Shown: positions 55,866 through 64,000 of the stretch, piece after piece | How the letters are laid out: every line of letters begins with the position of its first letter | Numbering within the stretch: the first letter of the stretch is position 1 | DNA from: Liolophura sinensis | Lineage: Eukaryota; Mollusca; Polyplacophora; Chitonida; Chitonidae | Assembly: GCF_032854445.1 (NCBI RefSeq) | Contig: NC_088300.1 | Location: forward strand, 72,018,984-72,082,983 | Reading direction: 5' to 3' | DNA: 64,000 nt | Notes under the pieces: model-generated | What the model was told of the DNA's origin: nothing | What the model saw: the letters and a program-made list of their open reading frames with translations, nothing else | The model's database searches: none | Translations under genes and position numbers: made by a program

Positions 55866-57927
55866 CCGTGCATCCTGTGTACATTCACTGCCAAGCACAG
55901 CATAGCGATTTAAAATACCAAAGGGCGGATTCAGGACATATAAATTATATAGTCTAATATTAACTAGTGCTCTCATCGCGTGAGGATACCTGTAACTGTA
56001 GGCGCCCACAGGTCTATATAGAACGGGATGGAGTATTTGATCTACAACGAGATGGAGTATTTTACCATGTTCATCGAGTATCATCGCTGTACTTATGGAC
56101 GGCTGCTCATTTTAGTCACAAATCAATGTCCCTGAGCTATTTAATAATTGTTGATATTCCTCTGCTTCCTTTGTTGGTTGAGCTTTGGTGGAAATCGGTT
56201 GACAGTACTCATCAGAGATTCATACCGCTATACGTTAAGCTCATTAGAGATCACTTGTCTTCCACAAATGTCATACACGATAACCTTCTTCAGCATGGGA
56301 AAGTTGGTAAGATATTTGCTAAAAGACCTGTGGTTTACACCGGGATCTCCGATTTCATTTACTCATATATTATATGTGGCCTGTATAAATAAACAGTTCT
56401 TGAGAATGACTCTAACCATTTATGAAATGAATAACCTGAAAATATAAAATGCGAAAAGGTTCAAACTTACCGGAAATTCTGCACACACATCGCTTGAGCA
56501 TTCATGCTGTCTGCATCCAGTGTTACGCTGCATGCACCGCAACTGTGATCTTCACAGTTGACACGCTTTAATCAGTATACACAGTATGGCGGGTATTCAA
56601 ACCATGAAATGTATAGAGAATAATACCGTCCGTACAATAAATGTAAAATATTTCATGTGTAAATGTTATATTGCAGCTAATAACTGCAGGGCTTATCACG
56701 GACGTATCCGTCAGTTAATGTTCGTTTTGTGAACTTGATTCAGCTGTTCACACACACACGCTATTGTATAGTGTGAACAGGGAAATAGGGGAGGCCTCAT
56801 TTGTTAACAGTCTCACCACCAGTGTTACCGAGATCGTGTTATAGAAACGTTTCCTCTTAGTTTCAGTGCCGCTATATACACCCTCAAATAACTCGGTGTT
56901 ATATTTTCCGCCCCTCATGTCTATCGTATACATTTTTTCTGCTTCAACAGAAATTTATAAATATACCTGTACGTATATGTCCAACGTTGACAACGCACAA
57001 CACATTAATCAGTTTATTAATGCTCCATCCCACGACTTTAATGGTTGGTTGGAGGGTGCTATATATCCGTTCGTTCGTTCATACACACACACATATATAT
57101 ATGTACACAACTGAACCATTATAAAACGTATTCGATTATCTAAAACGTCTTGAGACGAAGCACCGAAGAAATACGTTTTCAGAGTGATTTTCACTCAGAT
57201 AACGCTGGAGGATTAACAAAATCCCAGTGAAAAGCGTTTATTTCGGATCATAACTGGGGAGTTGGAAAATCCTTTTGCCATAAGGGGTTCTCTGTCCACC
57301 CCACCTCAACCCCCACCCCTCTTCTCTCTCCCCGCATGGCATTTTCTATTGCACGCCTTAACAACTAATTATGTTTCGGAGGTTAAAACTAACACATTTT
57401 CACCACTGCACATTTTCTAAATTATAATTTTTTCATTTCATTAGTGATTAACCTCGAATTTTTCACCAACGTACATGACGGGAGTTGAAGAGACCAGAGT
57501 GCTCGAAATAAACTGCTGCCCCAAGCCAGGTACCTGACAAATTTCCTGACGAAAAACTTCAGATCAGGCTTCACTGATTTATTGATTGTTTGTATGACTC
57601 CAATATACCCGCGGTATGGTCACGTGATTGATTGAAATCAAAAGCCCTCCGTGACAAACATTGTGGATACGATTCATGAAGACGGTTTGTGAAACTCGTG
57701 CGTTGAGCTCGTAACATAAAGCCCTACAGATGAAGATTAGTCAGATTTATGTACATGGAAGGCTGATGATAGCTTTTGTGCTGGCCGCCTCGCGATTTGA
57801 TTCAAGATTCGCCAAAAATCTACTGCAATTTTTCGCACAATCCACCACGTCTTTTTGTACAATCATTCCATGACTTACGACAGCCCCCTTCCCCACAATT
57901 TTCCGCTTGTTGGCTACCTTAACTAGT

Positions 57928-58016
57928 CGTAAGTGTAGGCGTGACTGAGTAAGTGTAGGCGTGACTGAATAAGTGTAGGCGTGATTGAGTAAGTGTAGGC
58001 TGAGTAAGTGTAATTG
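57928..58016. repeat. 20-bp minisatellite
   Basis: About four units of AAGTGTAGGCGTGACTGAGT, with truncated units at the right end. Confidence 0.9.
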
Positions 58017-58647
58017 AGTGATTGAGTGACGGCAGCGGCCAAAATAAAATAAACCACCGACGTTCAACATGACAAACCTCTTCGCTTAAAGCCACAGTGG
58101 AAACAGCAAAAACTGGATTCGAATAGTCGGCGTACTTGGCCCAGCGCCTGAATGTCGCAGAGCCAGCGTTAAGTGACTGCCATACCTTATGACTGAAGCT
58201 GAAAGAAATAATGTATTTTGCACGATCATTAAGAACTTCCGTTCGGGTCACAAAACTTCATGACCTTTATGCGTGCAGAGCACGTAAATCGAGGCTTTCT
58301 TAACTGAGCATGATGTGTAGTGGCTAGAGCGTCTGTCTCACAGCCCGAAACACATCTTGTTGCCATGGAGTCAAAACTAACGAAATTTCGCCCAAACAAG
58401 GAGTGAACCAAGGGTAAAGTTGAGATATATGGTGCACAAGTACGAATTCTGATCCACGAAGTCTAGAAATATTTTACCAATTTGTCATATCAGATTTTCA
58501 GAAGAAAAACTGGTCAGTATCTGGTTTACATCAAAAATAATTGTATTTTTAACCAAATATAAATATATTTCACTCTGCAGAGTAAAGCTTGTTTCAGTGG
58601 CAATTCCAGTGAATAAGTAATATAGTTTCAATGAAAATCTTGAAATC

Positions 58648-61170
58648 TCACGCAACTTCAGTAATTTCAAAGTTCGGGGCCTGACCCAGAAATAATTTCG
58701 ATCTACTTTCCTCTAATAGAATTTTCTTGATTCTCTTCTGGATTTCAATCATTTTATCTGCGGACGGAAAGAGTTTCCGCACAAAGAAAATGTGGACTTG
58801 GTGCGTCCAGAAATTGAAGAGTCTAGTAGCTTCATCTAATTCTTCTTCTTCGTCTTCATCAACAGCGGTCACAGTGTCATCCTTATCACCAGCCGTGAGT
58901 GACGCAGAGCTTTGCACAATTAGATGGTTGTCCTCCAGGGCGGTTTGTGAGCTGGTCAATGGTGGGTTGCTCTGTTGCTCGCTGATCGCTCTCAGATCGC
59001 GCCCCTGTTTGGCGCTGCCTTGATTGCTGTCGCCTTGACGAACGATATCCGAACCAGACGCAGAAGTTTGACCCTCGCCCTTAACTTCGGTTGCTGACAT
59101 GCCACGCCCAACGCTTGAAGAGTTGTCCGGGGTGTTAGCCTTTTGTGGCGACGACTGAATATTGTGATGGTGTAATTCTATGTTGTCCTCCATTCGACTG
59201 TTGGCTTCCCTTGACGGCGAGGCAGGCATTGAGTACATCATCTGTTCAACTGTGAGGGCTGTACTTGGACGAGGTGTAGTTGGATCTTTAACCACCTTTT
59301 CAGTCACAAAAATTTCAGCACACCCTATAAGTGCCTCGAAAAACTCTAGAAAGGTCATTTCCAGTTCCAAATTACAGCAGCCATCGTCGTCGCCCACATT
59401 CGGGTCGTCTGATTTGAGAACACCTATCACAGCTTTTGCCGTCAGATCCTCGTTGATCAACTTGAAGTCGTTAATCATATGTAGAAATTGGCGCATCTTT
59501 ATGACAGGTTCCTTGGGTTGGGATTTCCTGGGCAAGGCAAGCTTTTGGTAAACGTCGTAAGCTTGGTCAAGGTGCACTAAAGCATTGATGGCCCTCCGTG
59601 TCTCGTAATAGAAGTGACCTTTGACTTTACAGGCATGTTGGAGGACTTTATCGGAGATCAGCCTTGAAAGACACCATCCAAGAATCGGAATGGAACCATC
59701 ATGTTCGTCGCCGTAGATGTGGTAAGCCAGTGTGACCAAGTTGTTGATGAACTGACGCTGGAGGATTCTCTCATAAGGGTTGTGAAGCTCAGACGGCCTC
59801 TTCTCTCCTCCTGTCAACCTGTCCATTTCCGTTAGGGTGACACCAGTTTCATGAAGCCGACAGTCCTTCAAGAATCGCCAGAACTGCATTTTATTCATTA
59901 TGAAGGTGTTATCCAGGCTCTCTTCGTGACCCAGGCCGCTATAGAAAGTGTAGATCTTTTTCAGGCCTGTGATATATCTGGTGATAACACAAAGAACTTG
60001 GTTCACTTCTTCATCAGGATCAGTGTCTGGTAACATAGCCAACAGATGATCGATCTCTAGCTGGAAACTTGGGCCGACCGTATTCTTGCTGCTGTTACTG
60101 TGGACAGACGCAGCTTCGTGGGCCATAGGAGTTCTTGTGCGGAGCATACTGATGTCAGGTGTGTTTGTGCCATCCATGCTGAAGTCAGGGAACTCCACAA
60201 TGTGGTCCTTCTCGAAAATACCTTCGTAGATTCGACCGTTCTTGAAGGTAAATTTCCCCTTTCCGTGTTTCATATTGGTTTTCCAGCCGCCTTCATACTT
60301 TGCCCCGCTGGCGTAATAGAAGGACCCTTGTCCATGACGAAGTCCACCAACGAATTCTCCGTCGTACATGTTCCTCAGAGGATACTGAGAGCCTGCTATG
60401 CGTGGCAGCAACCAGATATGCTGTCCCATCCCGTGCTGTATGCCATTCTCCCACTGGCCAGTGTATATCTGGTCTCGATCCAACCACTTCATAGTGCCGT
60501 CCCCATGTCGCACGTTATTAAACCACATCCCTTGGTAGATGTTACCTGAGGGGTACTGTCGTGTACCATAGCCGTGTCGGATGTTATTGACCCAGTCCCC
60601 GTCATAATATGATTTACCTTCGTCATCGTATTCCATACGTCCTTTACCGTTTCTCTTCCCAATTGTCCAGTTGCCCGTGTACAGCATTTTATTTCCCACA
60701 CATCTGAAGGTCCCAAATCCATGCCGTTTGCCATCACAGACTTCACCTTCGTAGGAGCTTCCATCAGGCCAGAGGTAACACCCTTTACCAGTGATATGGT
60801 TCTTGTCGAAGCCTCCCTCGTAAGAGAGTCCATGTTCCCAGGTATATTTGCCCTTTCCGTGCATAAGACCCTCTGAGAACTCTCCTCGATACTCGTTGCC
60901 GCCTTTGAAGCTAGCTGTTCCTTCCCCAGAGTAAAGACCTCGGAGTTTTTCTCCCTCGAACATTTCTATGATCAATTCTGACAACACAGGTTCATCATAC
61001 ACTGGTTCTGGTGTAGGTTCCTTCGGTGGTTCCTCCATTTGCGTGGTTTCGGAGGCTTGTTCCTCCGGAGTGGGATCAGGAATTGGGCATTCCTTCTTCT
61101 CCTCTAATGGAGTTGATTCTTCGGACTTCTTGGCGCTTTTGCGCTCACTTTTTCTTCCCTTGGACGACAT
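58648..61170 (-). CDS. RSPH10B: Radial spoke head 10 homolog B
   Basis: A component of the radial-spoke apparatus of motile cilia and flagella. The 840-codon frame is uninterrupted (human ~870). After an acidic/Pro-rich N-terminus (1-65), about ten MORN repeats run from about residue 80 to 330, such as YRGEFSEGLMHGKGKYTW, YEGEVCDGKRHGFGTF and YQGMWFNNVRHGDGTMKW. Then come family blocks SQYPLRNMYDGEF, YTFYSGLG with SLDNTFIMNKMQFWRFLKDC, and MRQFLHMINDFKLINEDLTA. The C-terminal third is Ser/Glu-rich and ends with a conserved FWTHQVHIFFVRKLF-type segment. The start was put at ATG 61170 (MSSKGRK). The open frame continues 26 codons upstream, but TTTTCCCAG just before it (exon start about 61177) looks like a splice acceptor, so that part is probably intron behind a 5' UTR exon. 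Codon use and GC are higher than in the surroundings. Confidence 0.96.
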   Translation of the reverse strand: MSSKGRKSERKSAKKSEESTPLEEKKECPIPDPTPEEQASETTQMEEPPKEPTPEPVYDEPVLSELIIEMFEGEKLRGLYSGEGTASFKGGNEYRGEFSEGLMHGKGKYTWEHGLSYEGGFDKNHITGKGCYLWPDGSSYEGEVCDGKRHGFGTFRCVGNKMLYTGNWTIGKRNGKGRMEYDDEGKSYYDGDWVNNIRHGYGTRQYPSGNIYQGMWFNNVRHGDGTMKWLDRDQIYTGQWENGIQHGMGQHIWLLPRIAGSQYPLRNMYDGEFVGGLRHGQGSFYYASGAKYEGGWKTNMKHGKGKFTFKNGRIYEGIFEKDHIVEFPDFSMDGTNTPDISMLRTRTPMAHEAASVHSNSSKNTVGPSFQLEIDHLLAMLPDTDPDEEVNQVLCVITRYITGLKKIYTFYSGLGHEESLDNTFIMNKMQFWRFLKDCRLHETGVTLTEMDRLTGGEKRPSELHNPYERILQRQFINNLVTLAYHIYGDEHDGSIPILGWCLSRLISDKVLQHACKVKGHFYYETRRAINALVHLDQAYDVYQKLALPRKSQPKEPVIKMRQFLHMINDFKLINEDLTAKAVIGVLKSDDPNVGDDDGCCNLELEMTFLEFFEALIGCAEIFVTEKVVKDPTTPRPSTALTVEQMMYSMPASPSREANSRMEDNIELHHHNIQSSPQKANTPDNSSSVGRGMSATEVKGEGQTSASGSDIVRQGDSNQGSAKQGRDLRAISEQQSNPPLTSSQTALEDNHLIVQSSASLTAGDKDDTVTAVDEDEEEELDEATRLFNFWTHQVHIFFVRKLFPSADKMIEIQKRIKKILLEESRSKLFLGQAPNFEITEVA

Positions 61171-62527
61171 GATGATTCTGGGAAAATGAAAAACAAATGT
61201 TACGTAAGTAAACAGTACAGCTGAAATAAAACCGAAATTCCGTCCCATACGGGGCCGTGATCGTGCGATGCAGTATGCGGGCTCGCGGCCTGTAAAAAGT
61301 TCATATTATGACACACAGGGAACAGTGCAAATGTCTAGCAATAACATATAACCTAAGATGTTCCCCGTTCTCCGATTTCCAGAAATGTGACATCATCCAT
61401 CAAAATGTATGTAGCTGACGTAATAAATAGGAACATTTGTGGTTAACAAAGCTGTACATTTTAAAAACAGCTCCAAAGATGAGTACACACATCACAGTTT
61501 ACTGAGCATCACAAATGTGAATACTTTTAAAATCATTCTTACTGAGGGATTAAAAATAAATAAAAAAAGAAAAAGAAACAAACGTATTTAGAGAATCCTG
61601 ACAGTTTGTCCCACTGAGCAGTAAGTAAAAGTAAAAAGTGATATTAAAATACAGACACACAAAAAGGCTTAATAGAAAGGCCAATACTGTGCCAGAGTAT
61701 ATATGCATCCATAAAGTATGCCACATAAACTTTAAAAAGCATTCTTTTCTTATTTTTGTAATGGTGCATAACCATAACAACACAGACAATATCGAAGGCG
61801 CCGCCATGTTATCATTTTTAATCACTCAGGGAAGTTATTTCTGTCATTCGAGAACGCAGCAGTTTCCGATGACGTAACCAGAACTCTGTTTTGCCTTTTA
61901 GTCATTTAAATATATGAGCTTGTGGTACGAGTAACGCAACGTCGTATTTTCGGTTTATCAAACATGGCATATAACATATGTATATTTTTAATATGCTCAT
62001 TAATATTGTCATACTTCAGTTTTAACGCCTGTGTTTGGATATAATCAACAAGTTTACATTTAAAAACTTCCAGCATACCAACAGGTGGTCCCAAACACTT
62101 ACCATACAAAAATTCTTTTGAAATGTTATTTTTTATTGACAAAAAGGGAAGACTATACTTAAAATAACCATTACACCTTTCATATGAAGTTCGCATCATT
62201 TATAATTGGCCTTTTCTTTAAACCACACAGCTCAGTGTAATGACATAGTCTGGGATAAATGCAAGCCAGAAAAATAATTCTTTTACATTCATTTGAAAGA
62301 CTGGATTTTATTTTGTGAACATTTTACGTGAGTGGGCCAAACCCTACCACTAAAGCTTATATCTTATGTTCTTTAGTTGCACAAGCAATCAAATTTAGCC
62401 AGTTTCAAACAAAAATCTACAGTACAGTAGTTTTAATATTTATATCCTGAGGCAGATCAGATATTTCACTAATCAGGTATCCCTGTTTACATATGAATAT
62501 GTTTTAATATAGTAAGAATGAATAAAA

Positions 62528-62528
62528 G

Positions 62529-62593
<65 letters not shown>

Positions 62594-62643
62594 GTGTGTG
62601 TGTGCGTGCGTGTGTGTGTGTGTGCGTGTGTGCGTGTGTGTGT
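62528..62643. repeat. (AT)n then (TG)n microsatellite
   Basis: An AT run of about 22 bases, then about 94 bases of TG with some CG interruptions. His/Thr-repeat frames on the minus strand are artefacts. Confidence 0.95.
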
Positions 62644-63094
62644 ACATACTGTATATTTACAAATATGTAGATAATAAAATTTATTAGTATGCATCTTGAG
62701 AAAAACCAGTAACACATTTACATATGGAGTAATTAATAATTATTATTTTACTGTACTAGATAGTTTTACATTACGACTATAATCAAGATATAAATGAGAG
62801 CAATTTGCAACCAGGTTTGTTAAATATTATTTTATAAATTTAATTTGAATGCATACAGTACAAAACATCAGTATGTCCAAGATTTTACTAATAATATTAT
62901 TTCTTTGGCTTGACATGTCACGAATGTAAATTTACATCAGAGATAGAATGTAAAACTGTTCCATATATAAGGCATTCTACTGTATTATCCATACATCCTA
63001 TAGACATAGCACCTTCGATACCTAACAGGTTATTTTATTTTCTCCTTTAAAACACGTATAGAGCAGCGAACTTGCCAATCCTCGTGCGTTTTTC

Positions 63095-63200
63095 TATATT
63101 TATTTCCTTGATTAATGTCCAATGCCTTGTTCAAGAATTCTTCATTTATATAACGACAGCCAGGTTTATGTGTGGAGGAAACCGGAGTGCACATTCCTCA
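63095..63200 (-). mobile_element. SINE (family A), strongly eroded
   Basis: ATTTATTTCCTTGATTAATG, ATTCTTCATTTATATAACGA and TGTGGAGGAAACCGG keep the order of the reversed family A element. Confidence 0.5.
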
Positions 63201-64000
63201 AGATTCCCTTTTCCCCACGATTCGCTAAACCTGAATCAATCTTTTCACAACTAGGGTGACGTACAACGTGCTGTTGACATTGTTCATTTGTTGTTGTTGT
63301 TGTTGTCTCTCAGACTCCCGTTCGACTCCTTAAACCTGACAAAGAAATAAGCAAATACTAACCTCTTATCTTGCTTATTTCAATCCTTCTGGTAATTTAT
63401 AAGTGAACGATCAAAGTTAATGCACTGGACAATCGGTTTCCACAGAAAATGACGGTCTAGTTGATGTTATTCTCAGACTGCGATGAACGATTTAGCCCTG
63501 TCCGCCATGCTCTCTTTGTTTACAGTATGCGTCGCCAGGTGACGGCCGTGGCTCGCACACAGTGCTCAGTGTTCGATATCTCTATCTCAACTGTACATAT
63601 CGGGACGTGCACATTAGTGAGAGTTTGCACGTGCTGCGGCCTTAGCCTTGGGGTATTTATAGCGAGGTGCGATGGTTTCCTAGTGTGCGTCGTTCTTTTT
63701 TCCTTACCCATTATAAACGTGATAACCATCGTATACTCGTGAAGTACGTTGAAAAAGTATAGATTTACAGTTAGGCTTATATAGACCTGCACGGGCTTAT
63801 ATAGGGCCTACATGTAGGCCTACCATATTTATGCTGAGCACATAAACAGTAAATAATAGCCTACTCCTTTATATCCTTACCACAGTAAAAAAAAAAAAAA
63901 AATAGGAAAGAGATAACACCTGCATTAACTCCAAAGCTAGATGGACTTTCACCTGACACAGAAATCGGATGAGTTTATGCTGGGAATTAAACATGTCCCT

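Larger units (their letters stand above)
55481..58647. other. Stretch without a supported gene
   Basis: Contains a SINE fragment (55757-55865) and a 20-bp array (57928-58016). No exon with family features is seen on either strand. Confidence 0.5.
61178..64000. other. 5' flank of RSPH10B and downstream sequence without a supported gene
   Basis: The region probably holds the RSPH10B promoter and a 5' UTR exon. GATGACGTAACC at about 61867-61878 contains a CRE/ATF-like core, and GCCGCCATGTTA near 61799-61810 resembles a YY1 site; both are weak. Microsatellites and a SINE fragment follow. No coding exon is seen. Confidence 0.45.

Noticed and set aside
57747-58251. Minus-strand frames of about 110 codons near 58000
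   Set aside because: Partly the 20-bp minisatellite; the remainder has no coding features or recognised family.
61178-61248. N-terminal 26 codons upstream of the chosen RSPH10B start
   Set aside because: The stretch is hydrophobic, unlike the family N-terminus, and a pyrimidine-rich splice acceptor sits between it and the ATG at 61170. It is probably intron.
61850-61880. RFX X-box upstream of RSPH10B
   Set aside because: GTTACG and GGAAAC half-sites are each imperfect and the spacing is loose, so it is not supportable by eye.
62473-62717. His/Thr-repeat proteins on the minus strand
   Set aside because: Dinucleotide microsatellite translations.

Overview
The window is animal nuclear DNA: AT-rich, intron-rich, full of short interspersed repeats and minisatellites, with no operon structure. 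The most frequent mobile element is a tRNA-headed SINE whose 3' part, read in reverse, contains GATTGGTGTTTTACGCCGTA. I recognise this from lophotrochozoan genomes, so the source is most likely a mollusc (bivalve or gastropod) or a brachiopod. This rests on memory of the repeat type, not on a search.

Layout. (1) 1225-2597 (+): last three exons of a single-pass membrane protein I cannot name. (2) 2598-12450: no gene seen; the right part may be a long TMEM127 3' UTR. (3) 12451-15413 (-): TMEM127, three coding exons. (4) 15640-17661 (+): MED28, four coding exons, sharing a 226-bp divergent promoter with TMEM127. (5) 17638-18540: a 45-bp minisatellite that starts inside the last MED28 codons. (6) 20000-21290: a 28-bp and a 57-bp array. 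(7) 22084-27695 (-): ZDHHC16, eight coding exons. (8) 31587-49019 (+): a twelve-exon Gfo/Idh/MocA oxidoreductase. Its 10.7-kb fourth intron holds a 21-bp higher-order array and a 39-bp array broken by a SINE and by a decayed BEL/Pao LTR retrotransposon. (9) 49879-51087 (-): a single-exon galactose-3-O-sulfotransferase. (10) 54370-55480 (-): a dead LINE fragment. (11) 58648-61170 (-): RSPH10B, a ciliary radial-spoke MORN protein with an uninterrupted coding region.

The genes do not form a pathway. They cover mTOR/endolysosome signalling (TMEM127), transcription (MED28), protein palmitoylation (ZDHHC16), an orphan NAD(P)-dependent oxidoreductase, Golgi glycan sulfation and motile cilia. Exon models for TMEM127, MED28, ZDHHC16 and the oxidoreductase were built by hand from GT-AG sites. 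All phases close, giving 286, 200, 379 and 424 residues.

The most interesting observation is that two unrelated genes each have a coding-exon end amplified into a tandem array next to it: the MED28 C-terminus with its stop, and exon 11 of the oxidoreductase with its splice donor. I also flag a Thr in place of the usual Lys in the EKP motif of the oxidoreductase, a CTCF-like site in the MED28/TMEM127 promoter, a hairpin-bearing 57-bp satellite, and an unexplained basic reading frame at 35413-35730. I did not find a clearly new biological system.
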